The notes beneath the pieces are model-generated. The model was not told the DNA's origin and ran no database searches. It saw nothing but the letters and a program-made list of their open reading frames with translations. This document shows, piece after piece, positions 1 to 11,915 of a DNA stretch of 64,000 nt (position 1 is its first letter; each line of letters begins with the position of its first letter). This DNA is from Micrasema longulum. Its lineage: Eukaryota; Arthropoda; Insecta; Trichoptera; Brachycentridae. The position numbers and the translations under genes were made by a program. The stretch lies in NCBI GenBank assembly GCA_022494885.1, contig JAGVSM010004249.1, forward strand, positions 1 through 64,000, written 5' to 3'.

Positions 1-110
1 AATTTACACAACAGTTGGAATGTTTTTGACTTTAACAAACGATATACAATAAAAAAATTAGTTTTTCTATATTTCAAACAAGAATAAAATTATGTTTTTG
101 GCCAGTTTAA
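1..110 (+). repeat. dispersed repeat X, copy 1 (partial at window edge)
   Basis: The first 110 bases closely match 52040-52135 on the same strand: both carry acacaacagttggaatg followed by tttttgactt and an AT-rich tail. The copy is cut by the window edge. No coding content or element class is recognised; a transposon end is the likeliest explanation. Confidence 0.55.
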
Positions 111-355
111 ATGATTTTTAAAGTACTGTGCAATTTTTCTAGTGATGTGGGTGTTTTCTGCAAATTGAGAAATGCCGTTTTTGTAATCGACACTATTTTC
201 AGAAGGTGATTTTTACAGTTTTTTGTATGAAAACGGTCTAGCTGCTTTTAGCAAAACATAGAACCAACCTTTTTGCACCTGATAACAGCAAAATTTATTT
301 TATTTAAATTTTTTTTTGACAATTCTTGATGGAATTCCATTGTAATGATGTATTA

Positions 356-1112
356 ATTTATATTAACAAATAAGTTATTCATTAAAAAATACTTGGTACA
401 CTTTCACTTATTTATTTGACCAATTAGCGCTTTCACCTTCTAATGGACATCTTTAGACTGATGAATATTATACATTGTAAGGATAATTTATGTAAAACTA
501 AATATCATCATAAATTTAATGTAGGTACATTTAAAAATAAGTTGAAAAATATCAAATACGCAATATTTCAATGGAACAGAGTGAGACAAATTATTGAAAC
601 ATGTGTTAGCAGTGTGCTCTAAGAGAAGCTTCTTTTCCATAAAAAACATTAATTGTTTTATTACAATGTACAGCGTCCAACTAAGGGGGCTAATAAGGGT
701 GAGTTTTTGAATTCTATCTGCTGATTTATTTAAATTCTATCGCGATTATTTTTTATCCTATTTATTTCTGAAATATCTAATCTATCTTACTTTTGACCTT
801 AATGTCCTACATGTAACATCGTTATGTTGTTTGATTTGTCAAAATTATGTTTTAATTCATTTAAATGTGGTGCATAGTTTGATATATTGCGTATTGTATA
901 TTTTTCAACTTATTTTTAAAAGTACCTACACTGAAGATAATATTTAGTTTTATATAAATTATCCTCACACTGTATAATATTCACGAGTTTGAAGATGCCC
1001 ATGAGAGGGTGAAAGCGCTAATTGGTCAAATTATTAAATGGAAGTGTATTAAGTATTTTTAAATTAATTACTTATATGAAAACATAAGTTATTACATCAT
1101 CAGGAATATCTA
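356..1112. mobile_element. Penelope-like inverted repeat pair with hammerhead-like motifs
   Basis: Bases 356-600 and 868-1112 are diverged inverted copies of one another, about 245 bp each, separated by about 270 bp. Each arm carries the block tgaccaattagcgctttcac (left arm, plus strand) or its complement (right arm). Read outward, the arm gives a TGAAGATG-like core, a short stem-loop, then GAAAGCGCTAATTGGTC. That layout is a hammerhead ribozyme core with a palindromic stem III, as is known from pseudo-LTRs of Penelope-like retroelements. No reverse transcriptase is visible between the arms. Class assignment is inference from the motif; the inverted repeat itself is seen directly. Confidence 0.6.
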
Positions 1113-1159
1113 TTTTTTTTTTTTTAAATTGTGGAATTGCTGCTTTCTGCATTGCAAAG

Positions 1160-1570
1160 TTCATTTTAGATAAGAAAATATGGAGGTCTAGACATTTACA
1201 GGGCTAATATAACTAGTCGTTGGCTAGTTTAAATGGTTATTTTACACACTATGTAACATTTGTCATTTTGCCTATGTTTCAACATCCATATTTCTTCAAT
1301 TCTTCCATTTGTTGATTTAAGAGAAGTAAAAGAGTAAAACCTGTATTGTTGTAAAGAAATTCGTCTGATCGAATCGAATCGAATTCATATTCTAGGCAAC
1401 GCCTGATTTTTTTTCTTCCAATTTTTAAACTTCTTCTTGGACCGTTGGCGTTAGTTTGATTACAAAATTTTGAGTGTATCCAAATGTTTGTAGATTGTAG
1501 GTAACTGGATTTCACCCCCTAGGGAGTCATTTAGATCACCAAACTACAAAAGGTATGGAGAACCTTTTGT
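1160..1570 (+). repeat. R-family repeat, full unit (B subfamily)
   Basis: This is a plus-oriented, diverged full-length unit of the dispersed R family. In order it carries a TATGGAGGTCTAGACATTTACAGGG block, a TTACACACTATGTAAC dyad, CATTTTGCCTATGTTTCAAC, CTTCAATTCTTCCATTTGTTG, CTAGGCAACGCCTGA, AACTTCTTCTTGGACC and CTGGATTTCACCCCC. It resembles the copies at 49985-50362 (minus) and 58265-58600 (plus) most closely. It carries no coding signal. Confidence 0.75.
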
Positions 1571-1756
1571 TATTATTTTCATTGTTTCCTAGTTCATTGT
1601 GCAGAATATATTAATAAAAAAAAGTTTATTAAATTGTAAATTTTAGTCATTATTGTCATATTTCTATCCGCACATTATGGTGCGTAGGGCACTAAACTAG
1701 TATATGAAATGCACCGGTTATTGATAATCTATTACATGAAAGTAAGTTTATCGTTG

Positions 1757-2220
1757 GCCTTGTCGACCTCGTGGTGTAATAGTCAGCGCGTTTGCCTACC
1801 ATGCAAGAGGTCTCTGGTTCCTGATTTTCGACATGTTTGATTTGAAATATTTATTGAAAAGGGTGTTTTCACACTATAATATTTCCATAGTCCCTGGACT
1901 GGTACCTGAAGCGTAAGGCTGATTACTTCACCTTCATGTAGCAAAATTAATCTTGATGTGTTGCGATTAGTGTACCAATTTTGCTTTGCTTTTAATTTTT
2001 GTATAAAATTGTAAGATTCAATATGTCCATGTATTTATAATTTTCTCAAACTGAACGGTTTGGGTAGGTAGGAAGAAATTGCCTTAAGGCAATATGCCCG
2101 CCCTTATATGTACATTTATTGTATATGTATATAAAGTGTCAAATAAATAAATAAATACATACTAATCCAGTGCTCTATGCACCATTAGGTGCGGAAAGGG
2201 AATGCTGATGATGATGAAGG
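1757..2220 (+). mobile_element. tRNA-derived SINE-1, split by a retrotransposon tail
   Basis: The head at 1763-1825 is tRNA-like, with an A-box-like GTGGTGTAATAGTCAGCGCG and a weak B-box-like CTCTGGTTCCTGATT. The body runs to about 1980. The 3' tail (CAGTGCTCTATGCACCATTAGGTGCGG, then TGATGATGATGA) resumes at about 2167. Between them lies a non-LTR tail at about 1985-2155. The uninterrupted copy at 27990-28255 shows that head, body and tail belong together, so this copy was broken by a later insertion. Confidence 0.7.
1985..2157 (+). mobile_element. CR1-like retrotransposon 3' tail, inserted in SINE-1
   Basis: This block nearly matches 54285-54470. Both contain AAATTGTAAGATTCAA, TCTCAAACTGAACGGTTTGG, GTAGGTAGGAAGAAATTG, the hairpin CCTTAAGG, then GCAATATGCCCGCCC and a terminal (AAATA)n run. 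It is a severely 5'-truncated non-LTR element ending in an A/T-rich simple repeat. It sits inside SINE-1, so it is the younger insertion. Confidence 0.7.
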
Positions 2221-4480
2221 TAATCAGTTTTAAGCTTCAGGTGCCAGTCCACAGAAAGAATGAAATATTGCAATTTAAAAAAACTTTTAAAATCAGCTTT
2301 CCATGTCTACCTTGCTAGAAACTATATCCGAGAACTAAAAAATTGTAAACAAACGCGCGCACCATTTCACAACAAGGCGGACTTACGCCCACTTGCTTTC
2401 AGAATTTATCAGGATTTATAGGTACCTGAGAGTAGCCATGGAGTCGAAAACGCTCGTCCAGAAATTTAGTTCTATTTCTCACACAGAATTGTACTCTTAA
2501 TCCGCCCGGACACAGAGATTAATTAAATCTCTATGGAAGACTTTAGCAACTTTGAAACATTTCAACTTTGTTGTTTTGTATTACTACCCCTGATCTTACT
2601 AGAGTCAAATCCAGCAGCAGTTATGAACCGCAGCGAATGAAAATGAAAGCTAAAACGGTAAGATATCATAGAAAAGTGTGACTTTTTGAAGATGTGCCAT
2701 CGTTTATTTTGTACAGAGCCTTCATTGAATGCTTTAACTAAATATCAGTTTTTTTTAAAACATTTTTAAAGTAATCAAGGTCCATGAAATAATGTCCAGT
2801 AAAAAAAATACTTTTTTGCTAATTAATAGTAGCACAAAAAAGGCTTTTAAATTTGTAATTTTTAATTCACGCAAAAACGGTGATTCCATTGGCCAGGCCC
2901 TTAATACGTTAAGATTTATTACCTTGATTAAATGCGAACATAAGGGGTGTCGAAAATGCACAATTTCGCCTGCTTAAAATTCCATATTGAAGGCTTGTTA
3001 TCAATTAAAATAATATATTCAACGTTTAAACAAACACAACATTCAGTCGAACGGAAAATTTTCTTTCTAATGACGTATAATTTTGACCGTTATATTTTAG
3101 TTTTGGTGATCATTTTTAAATTTGGAAAAAAACGGACACATAGTTACACCGAATATAGACTTTGAATGCTTAAATGTTAAATATAAGCTGTCATTTTTTT
3201 TTAAATCAAAATAATTTAAACAAAAACCAAACAATGATAAATAAATGCAAGGATATATATGTAAATTACATAATAAATTGTGGGTCTTTGTTCTGTTTTA
3301 AAAGTATTTGAATAAATTAACGACTTTTGAATACACAGCGCGCAATTGCTTCATTAAGAGATATAAAATGTACATAATTCTGTATTCAGCTCAAATTTAT
3401 AAATTAAATCTCGTACGTTTTGCCATACCTGATTTTATCGTTCACAATTTATCATTCTAGAACAATAACCACAGTGTATACAAACATGTGAGGGTGGTTT
3501 TAAGTAAAATACAGCATTTTTATGGTGGTTAACTTGTTTACGGTGCTCAAATTTCATGGAAAATATGTGAATATGTTGTAAACTTGAACATGCGTGTAAA
3601 AAATTAATAAAAAAGTTTTTTTTTTAATAAGCAATAGAAAAATACTAAGTATTTATTCTTACTAATTTTTGTAAGTTCTCGGCTAGAAAAAATGTAGCGA
3701 AAAGAGATTTTTTAACTTTAGACAAATAGTGATGTGTTCTGCCAAATTTCACATACTTTTCTTCTAATTAAACTAAAAGTTCTTCTTTCTAAGTTTTTCT
3801 TTTAATACTTATTATTAATTTTATCCTCAGACTACCGGATCCATCTGTTGCACAAGTTGAATGCAAAAGGTTTTTCGTTTATGATTTCTTTAAGGATAGT
3901 TTTGTGTGAAGCTTTATCTGCTGATTCGAGACGTTTGCTTGCTTCGTATTTTGTCGCCGTTAACATTCAATAATAATATAAAACCAGGAATCTAAGATTC
4001 TGAAAGTCGTTAAAATTACTTGCCGTATGTGTTGACTTTTTTTACTCATGCACCCACCCATGCAGGTAACCTTGACGTAATACGTTTTAAAAAAAAACGG
4101 TGGCTCCGGTGTGGTGTAAAAAAATCACAAACAAATAAACAGGCATATTTTTGGGTTTATTGTATAATATCAACATAAATATACTTAATTTAAGTGTTTC
4201 ACAAATATTGTTTTATTTGTAGGTCGTGTTTAAATAAATAAAAAATCACAATTAATAGTACATAAGCCATTGTACTAATTTTCTCAAATATGTTTAATTG
4301 ATTGGAAAACTTATGTAATGCCAATTCATAATATAAAAAAAAAATATTTAAGATTTTAGTCGATTGAGAATAATATGTACAATCGCGTGAAGATGTATGA
4401 AGATGCTATAATTTCTTACATATTTTTAAGTATATCATAACCGTAGGTAGGTATTTTCGAAAACTCTCGAAAACGAAGGT
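2221..4480. other. AT-rich stretch with no recognised feature
   Basis: I see no supported gene here. The open frames are short and of low complexity. The minus strand at 3830-3980 reads as an Ala/Lys/Glu-rich stretch that could be a decayed transposon frame, but I cannot place it in a family. Confidence 0.4.
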
Positions 4481-4625
4481 TGTGTTCCCGTGGCTAGTAT
4501 CTCGGCCTCGCGGATCAGTGGTCTGAAGTTCAAATCCCAGTCTACCTCAACTCAATTCCCATTTTCTCAGAATGAGTTATTAACTCCTTAAAAATGGCCC
4601 CAAAAATGGAAAAAAAATAGGACAA
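4481..4625 (+). mobile_element. tRNA-derived SINE-2 copy
   Basis: This is SINE-2 by its shared order of blocks. They are CCCGTGGCTAGTATCTCGGC (A-box-like), AGTTCAAATCCCAGTCTACC (B-box-like), ATTCCCATTTTCTCAGAATGAGTTATTAAC, and AAAATGGCCCCAAAAATGG, ending in an A-rich tail. Six more copies or fragments lie in this window. Confidence 0.7.
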
Positions 4626-4685
4626 ATCGTGAGAAAGCATTTTATACTTTTTTATATTCCACATAGACTTTCATATTTCATTCTC

Positions 4686-4796
4686 AAAAAGGTTTTCTCT
4701 CTCTGTTGAAAAAAATGTACATCTTAATAAATCCTAAAAGATCAAATCTAGCCTGTCCGCAAATGTTTGGACATACTCGAAACATTATTGAGAACA
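4686..4796 (-). repeat. R-family fragment
   Basis: This is a minus-oriented piece of R. Blocks are GGTTTTCTCTCTCTGTTG, AAATCTAGCCTGTCCGCAAA and TGTTTGGACATACTCGAAAC. It matches the 16255-16410 and 17040-17180 fragments (C subfamily). Confidence 0.65.
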
Positions 4797-4799
4797 CTT

Positions 4800-6846
4800 A
4801 TTATTTTATTGGTTCGTAAAAATATTTGAGCAAATTGCGATTCGGCAGTGAGCCCGATATATAAGTAGGTACAAAAAGTTTAAAAAATTCAAATAAGTTC
4901 AAACTTATTAGTAAATATTATTTTAAAAACAACATTTAATTTTTAAAAGGGGACATATAAACAAAAAAAGGTATGAGGTAGGATTTATATGTTCGACAAT
5001 ATGAAATATAAGAAAAATAGTCAATTTCAGATTCTCGACACTGTTTTGACAGTAACCTAATAGTATGCCATGGGACAATATGAACATACAACACCCTTAT
5101 CGATTTTCGTTTTCAAAGGGTTGATTTATATTACACACCCTACTGAAAGACCATTGCCTTATTGATTTAAATGCAATATCTGACACATTGTACAATGTTT
5201 ATGTTATCCACCCTTTTACGCTTTTATTTTGTTTCCCTTAAGGTCTATTTCTTATAACAACAGTTATTCAAAAATATTTCCACCTCTTCAAAGGTTCTGG
5301 TTATAAAAAGATTTTTTTTTAAAAAAAATATCAAAAACATCATGAGTTTGAATTCACAGTAAATAAATAAAATAATTATTAATCCTTAAGTATGGGCAAA
5401 AAAGTAAATTATTCATTGTGTACAGGTGGTTTCTTAAACCAGGGGATAATAATTATCAATTATTGATCATAAGACATGTATATTTATATCATGTTTTCAA
5501 TATTTGTTTAATAAATAGATAAAATATTTTATTATTAAATTGTTTGTTAAAAAAATAAATTATATGGCTCATCAATATGGGAAACAGCATACTTAAGCAT
5601 TTTGAAAATCATCAAGCTTGGAGAAAAACATTCACTAAATTATTATTTATACGAGTATCAATATAATTTATAAAAGAAAATATTTAAACATTGTCATTTT
5701 TCATTTATCTTATGGTTTTTACTATCAGAATTCCAACAGAAGGTTAAGAAATATTTGTTAAACAACTTATAAACTAAATATATTCACATTCTAATTATTA
5801 GAGCACCCATAAGAATATATTTATGTGTGCCCTATTTCAACATTCAAAATAATAAATTAATATGCTTAATTTACTTGTTTTCTTTAAGTTTTGTTTCAAT
5901 TTCATTTTCAGCATAATTTTTTTAATGCCTTATTCCCTTAATTTCAATAATATTTCGTTTCATTTTACAAATTATTTTTTTAAGTCGTATTATCTTCTCT
6001 CTTTCCGAAAGTATTATCATTTCATATTTCCATTAACTAAAGAAATATTACACCCCTTTTAATGTTTTTGACCATATGAAAATAAAAATACCCTGAATTC
6101 GACAAATGTCCTGATTTATTAGTAACAATGCTTTCCCCGCTATTCTAAATTATTATGAAGCAAATATGGTGGTTGTTCTTGTAAGGCTTTAATAAATCAA
6201 TTGAGACAATTTAATTTCATCCCTTATGGCAGATTCAAGCCAAGGTTTATTTATTTAGCTTTGAAAATAACGTAATTATTGTTGAATGTAATTAATTATA
6301 ATTATTACTTGCGCCATTTATTTGGTTGAAGCAAGTAGACAAAATAGTAGTGAAACAAATGTAAGAACATACTTTATGATGTATAAACTCTTAAAGCTCG
6401 CCGAGTTCAGATATGTCCATGATAGTGGTTGATTGGATAAAACCCAGTTTTAAAACGCACCTTTTGGAAATTTTTAGTGGATTTTTAATATTATTAATGT
6501 TCAAAATTGAAAATTGAAAATATCAGACAGTCTAGTTGGTCTGGAGGAAATACGGTAAGCAAGTTGATGAATTGGTTTTGGGGAATCAAATTTATTACTT
6601 ACAATTTTGTAAAGCAGGATCTGATCGAAAATATCTTTTGTGAGTTAATGAATCAAGGTTATGAAATTTTAAAGAAGCGATATGCAAATGAATTTCGTAT
6701 TATACTTGTTTCAGGATTTTTTCGGAACACTCTCAATTTTTTTAAAATTCAATTTTTATAAATGTTTATACAGGGAATCAGATAACAGTTCATTATTATT
6801 ATTATTAAAATAAATTATCACGACATAATGTGGTTGGTAAAAAAGT
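4800..6846. other. AT-rich stretch, nothing recognised
   Basis: The sequence is very AT-rich with poly-A/T tracts and scattered short open frames rich in Phe, Tyr, Asn and Ile, as expected by chance at this composition. No family motif, splice-consistent exon or RNA gene is apparent. Confidence 0.4.
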
Positions 6847-6905
6847 GCAGTGCCCTATGCAACATAAGGTGCAGAAAGGGAATGATTATAATGATGAAGA
6901 CAATG
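6847..6905 (+). mobile_element. SINE-1 3' tail fragment
   Basis: CAGTGCCCTATGCAACATAAG followed by GTGCAGAAAGGGAATGAT and a TAATGATGAAGA tail matches the SINE-1 tail at 2167-2216 and 28200-28255. Only the 3' end is present. Confidence 0.6.
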
Positions 6906-9716
6906 AAGTCAAATCAGCAGCAAAGAAATAGCTTAATAAAGGTTATTTTATATTGCACTTTTCCCGGGAATTTTCCATTCTGGCTGCATTTTTCCCCTTG
7001 GGAATTTCCTGTCTCTACAATAACGATATTGTTATTATGGCCAGGCAAGACATGTCACTTAGCGTAAAGCTGCGTGTGACGTCACTCCGTGCTTCGGCAT
7101 CCCGCGTTTTGAATAAAAAGTCATATATATGAATAATGTATGAGATTCAGGATAGGTAGTTCAATCTGCCGAAGGCTTCGCGGGAAACCTTATACTAAAA
7201 AAAGAAAGTCGGATGTCAATAAAGAGATAATTTTATTACGACGGATAGGAATTATTATTTACATAGAACGAAGTTGAAGATTACGGTTTTATTTTTATTC
7301 CGTAAGCAGACAGTATTTAAAGACCCTTTAAAACCTTCAAATTATAAGGGATATATTTCTTTGACAGGTGGACATAAGAGTGTAACTGAAGAAGTTTAAC
7401 TTTTCAGGAGAGCAAAAAAACTTTATCTAGATATATTACTCATATTTTGCGAAATGGGTTATTATTTACAGATCATTTCACATTCAAATAAATTTTACGA
7501 ATAACATAAATATTCCATATAATAAATACTACTTATTAAATAAAACACTTTTAAAAATTACAACAGTTTTCGGTAAAAAAAAAAAGTTAACAGTAGATAT
7601 TATTTACATATAGGTAAGTCAAATACAAAAAAATAGTGATTTTTATAGAATTTAAAAAAATGCAGATTATTTTGATTTGATAGCCTATAAAATTATTAAT
7701 CTTAGAACTGACAATGGAAAACGAAACATTACGTTTTTTTTTTTTAAATAAAAATATATACTTTTTTATTAAGTTCTATGACAAACATAGTCTAATATAA
7801 CATTTACAACACAAAATTTACATCAATACTTATTCCAATATTATTTATTACTATTGTTCACTTACTATCCTCGTCCCAAACTCGTTTCCGAGCCGGCGTA
7901 GTCTGAGGATTGACGAATTTACAAAATAATTATGTCCACTAGAGGCCACAACATAGGTCAATTAAAATCTTGTATCTACCATATTTTATGCGGTATATAG
8001 TCTGTAGAGCAGACTAAACCCATCCGCGCGAGAGTGGGTAGATCGCACGATTAAAGGCATACTTACCAAAGATATGGTAATGCCGCGACCGCCGTGATAT
8101 AGTGGACACCACACTCTGGTAACTCCACAAGCTGCGTGTTGTGGTGATTTATAATTTGCGTGGAATTGTTTGATAGAAATGTGGGGTTAATAGTCCATGA
8201 TGAAACACAAGTGTTTAATAATATTACCTAAAATTATAGTGCAACGGCTGATGAAGCGAATTACCGTATTCTATAGAATCCAATACATCGATTTTTGCAA
8301 CTCAAACATTATTACACAGAAAGACAAGATCATCGTCCTGCAGAACATTAACATCGTCCCTACCATTGAGAAATGAACAACAAAAGAACGTGACCTATAA
8401 CGCAGTGGACGCCCAGTTCAGTTCAGCATCAGCCAGCTCAGCTAGTCTGAAGACTCAACATAACGCAGTCACTTTATTCCAGCATGTAGTTCAAGTGCAG
8501 TCTTTTAAACCCATCATCAACTAAGTATTGTATTTTTTTTGTCATGTAATAAACACGCATTGAATGGCAACTTCATGTCTTCTGTCAAACTTTAACTGAA
8601 GTAGGAGCTCCACCAACCTTCAACAACCAAAATCCTACAGAAATGTTGATCTGTGCTAATTTCGTGGGAAAAAAAACTACGGTTCACGAAGATGGTCGAT
8701 GCGAGTAAAAACAATATGCGGCCAAACGAACTACAACATGCCTTTGGGAAGTCAGGAAAAGGGATCAGGGACAGGAATCCGGATACGAAAATCTCCAAAT
8801 TATTTCTTCCGGATAGTTTTTTGGATTCTTGGCGAACATATAACACAGCACTTTCACTAAATTAATACAGGGATGAATATATGTCGATGAATGCGAGCAG
8901 AAGATTGTAAGGTGTGCGGATGCTGCCAGACGTTTGAAAAGGCGTGTGGATGCGGACAAACGAATTGAAGAGGCATTCGCATGCGAGAAGACGAATTGAA
9001 GAGCAAAAAAACGAGATTCCTATTATTGAAAGCTGTGAATAACAACTTACGGCCATAGCGATGACTATAACTATTTTAAGATCAAAAGTTGGGAATCACA
9101 TATGGGGTGTAGGATAGGTGGGCCATTATCGATTGACGGTCCATCCAGCCACAACCCACTCAATCTTTTTAACTACTCGCGCAACCAGTATGAGTCCCAC
9201 AAACCGGTGACCCTGACACGGAATACAACCGATCACAAAAGTGACCATCCCTAAAATATATTAAAGTATGCATTAACAAAATAACTTTTAGTTAATTAAG
9301 ATATTTGAATATGTATAAATAAAATTTATAAACGCTCCTAAGGAGCTTCTTATTCATATCTCTAATAATTTTTTTATGAAATCCTCAAAAACTGTTGATA
9401 CAACATTTATAATATAAATACTTACGAATTGATTGATCGCGTCTGTTTCTTAAACTCGGGCACAGGAATTTGAGCCTTAATATCGTTGTATCAACGCTAA
9501 GTTAGAGTCACGTTCGTTTGTAAAAAATGTATGTAACAGTCAGTCACAACTAATTACTACGTTTTCATGATTAGGTGATATTTTTTTCTTTTAAAATTTA
9601 ATTTCCAACTCAGCAATATTTTTAGGTAGACATTTAATATTTTTGTAGTTTTTTTTGTGATTTTTGTAGCATTATTAAGAGTGATGTAAGTAAGGAACAA
9701 AGAGACGAAGTTTCGT
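6906..9716. other. intergenic stretch with possible LTR-like block
   Basis: No gene is supported. At 6955-7015 there is an imperfect dyad (TTCCCGGGAA ... CTTGGGAA). The block 8340-8600 has higher GC, several AGCTCAG-type direct repeats and an AATAAA-like TGTAATAAACAC near 8547. This could be the end of a decayed LTR element, but I see no partner LTR, no primer-binding site I trust, and no gag or pol. Confidence 0.3.
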
Positions 9717-9840
9717 CAAGGTTACCGAGATTCTAATCAACCGAGGTGCAAAGTGCCGAAAGCTGAGGCGCGAAGAGCCAATAAAGCGAAGCCCGGGGGG
9801 GAGGGCGATAACATGAGACCCAAAGGGCCGAATTCTCTCT
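9717..9840. repeat. GC-rich degenerate 15-mer minisatellite
   Basis: A GC-rich island stands out from the AT-rich surroundings. It is built from loosely repeated units such as GAGGTGCAAAGTGCCGAAAG, GAGGCGCGAAGAGCC and AATAAAGCGAAGCCCGG. Each unit is itself a small dyad around GAAG/AAAG. The frames through it have no recognised domain. Confidence 0.45.
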
Positions 9841-9999
9841 CTGGTATGTTGCCTGCTAGTTTAATATTATTGTAATAATAATGGTAATAACGGTTTTCAA
9901 TATTTGTAATACTGTTAGTAAAAATAAACACCATTTCAATTTAATCAAATCGATTTCTTATTGGCTAAAGTCTAAATTTAATAAGCAATTGGGTATTTT

Positions 10000-10511
10000 A
10001 GGATGACTATGTAAACTGAATTCAATACCTCTTCGAAATACTCGGCAGCTAACGTTATTTTTTGAATCTCCTGGCAGTCACAATTATTATTACAATTCAC
10101 CAATACCTAGACTACACCGGTTAGGTAACGAGTATGGTGAAGTTGATATATTTTGTCTGTCTTTATATAAATATAGGTTAAGTATTCAAGAGGTTATAAA
10201 TTAATTTATGTAAAATTTCTTAATATTTTTCTTTATTTACTATTTCTTTTTCTCATGTATCTCTTTAATAATGTATAAACTTATATGTATGTATATGTAT
10301 GCGTGTATGTTTTCATATGTAAATTTTAAAAATATTTTTCTATGTACCATATACCTATGTTAGTACATTTCCTGATTTTTACCTATTATTGTATCTTTTA
10401 GCTTTTCTTATTTTATCTTTTATTTTTACCAAACTTACATACTTATGTTTCACTGCTGCACTTAAATGTAATTTCTAAAATATGTAAAAGCCCATTGGGC
10501 GTGTAAATCAA

Positions 10512-10542
<31 letters not shown>

Positions 10543-10547
10543 ATATA
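10000..10547 (+). mobile_element. non-LTR retrotransposon 3' end with (AAAT)n tail
   Basis: Near 10080-10200 the plus strand encodes a decayed stretch containing PRLHRLGNEYGEVDIF, which resembles the very C-terminus of CR1-type ORF2 proteins. The 3' UTR ends in AAAAGCCCATTGGGCGTG and a terminal array of AAAT units at 10509-10547. This layout is standard for a 5'-truncated non-LTR insertion. The protein resemblance is weak; the tail is clear. Confidence 0.5.
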
Positions 10548-10936
10548 AACAAAACTCCGGAGAGAACAGTAATTATTTACGGTGCGATAGCACGCATGAA
10601 GTTTAGCTGTAACGAGATGAGCTTTCGCCATTGAGAAGGGTCCCATAACAATAATAATAAATAGCCAAGGCACAGATTTAATCAGGATTGCAATGGTATC
10701 GTTAAATATTATTACAGTTACACTCTGGAATAATCATTATATCAGTTACCGAGTTATATGAAAATTAAGGTAAGATTCAAAGAAAAAGGTTCTCCGTAAA
10801 TGTGTTAAATAATGACCTTCTTAGTTTTAGTGTAACAAAATATTTTGTTTTCAATCTATTTTGTATTTTTCCATATATTCTGTTCCGACTTTATTACTTC
10901 TAAAATGTAAAATACTTCTAAAATGAAATGCCAGTT

Positions 10937-11275
10937 ATTCAGCTCTTGAACAATGCCAGTACTCCTATATGGGTGCGAATCTTGGCACCTTACCAAACCG
11001 CAGAACAGCAAACATCTGGGTTTTGAGAGTAAGTGCTTGGGGAGAATATTAGGCGAAAGGTGGTTCGATTTTAACAACTAACATAAAAGTTTGAGAACGG
11101 ACGCAGCAGCCTCCTATAACGAGCGTCTTGGGAATGCGGCGGTGGACCTGGCTTAGACAAGTGCTGCGCATGCCTCAGGAGAGCCTGAACCCAAGTTGTC
11201 TCTTTTTTAAACCTACGGGCTCATGCCGTCCTGGAAAACCGTCGATGACAATTTTTCGAATTTATTCCATGGAAC
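10937..11275 (+). pseudogene. RTE-like retrotransposon ORF2 C-terminus, decayed
   Basis: The plus strand reads in shifting frames as the post-RT C-terminal region of an insect non-LTR ORF2. An LLYG(C)ESW..TKP-like stretch at 10955-11000 is followed by MRRWTWLRQVLRMPQESLN and then FKPTGSCRPGKP. This corresponds to the family pattern RRRWxWxGHVLRMP ... PTGxRRPGRP. Stops and at least one frameshift break it, and it lacks the YADD core, so it is a fragment. Confidence 0.7.
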
Positions 11276-11764
11276 TAAGGGCTCGTTCAAAGTGCGGGGC
11301 TAGGGCGGTGGCGACAGCGAGCGCGTTAATTTCAAACATACAAAAACGTATGAAAAACGCCAGACATGGCCATAGTACGAGGCCAGTGGCGGGCGCGGCA
11401 AATTGATGTTCGAAGCCTAAAAGCGAGCAATTTTACCATATATTTCTCACCGCCAGTTTCTCGGACCTGCAAACAACCCACTTTAGTATGGTCGAGCGGT
11501 AAGACCAAACGAATTTGATCTTACCGCCTGGCCTTTCGCGCGACTCATACACAATTTTCTACAAATAAAATGAATACAAAATAATATTTAAATGTGAAAC
11601 AATAAAAAACGTCGATATGAAAGAGCAAACATCGCTAGCATTTAAATCAAAATATGTGTATAATTGGTATTTTTAAAATTAAAAATAAATAGTAAATACG
11701 AGTATTACTATTTATTTAGTTAAGTTCATTTTTGATGGCAGAATTGATGTTAAAATATTTATGT
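11276..11764. other. GC-elevated stretch, unidentified
   Basis: Between 11280 and 11530 GC content rises (GCGGGGCTAGGGCGGTGGCG and similar). There is a local dyad of AAACATACAAAAACGTATG type. No domain is recognisable in any frame. An unidentified DNA transposon piece downstream of the RTE fragment is possible. Confidence 0.3.
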
Positions 11765-11915
11765 GTAGAATGTTAAATATTACACAGTGTGTGAAGTGGT
11801 CACTTAAACTAGCCAATAACAGGTCATAAGCTTTGCAAAGGCCTAGACTTCTACATTCCCTTCTCTAAAATGTTCTCCACCTCTGTTGAAATTTGTTCAT
11901 ATTAATAAATATGAT
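11765..11915 (-). repeat. R-family fragment
   Basis: This minus-oriented R piece contains TTACACAGTGTGTGAAGTGG, TTAAACTAGCCAATAACAGG, CATAAGC, CTAGACTTCTACATTCCC and CCACCTCTGTTGAAATTTG. The twin dyads are present but diverged. Confidence 0.7.

Noticed and set aside
8060..8140. U1 snRNA or tRNA-like sequence (GCATACTTACC followed by GCCGTGATATAGTGG)
   Set aside because: Only the short 5' motif matches U1; the remaining stems cannot be formed, and no B box follows the A-box-like stretch.
8592..9056. Cluster of overlapping 60-84 codon frames on both strands
   Set aside because: No frame shows a family motif, and several compete on opposite strands. They follow from locally higher GC, not from a gene.
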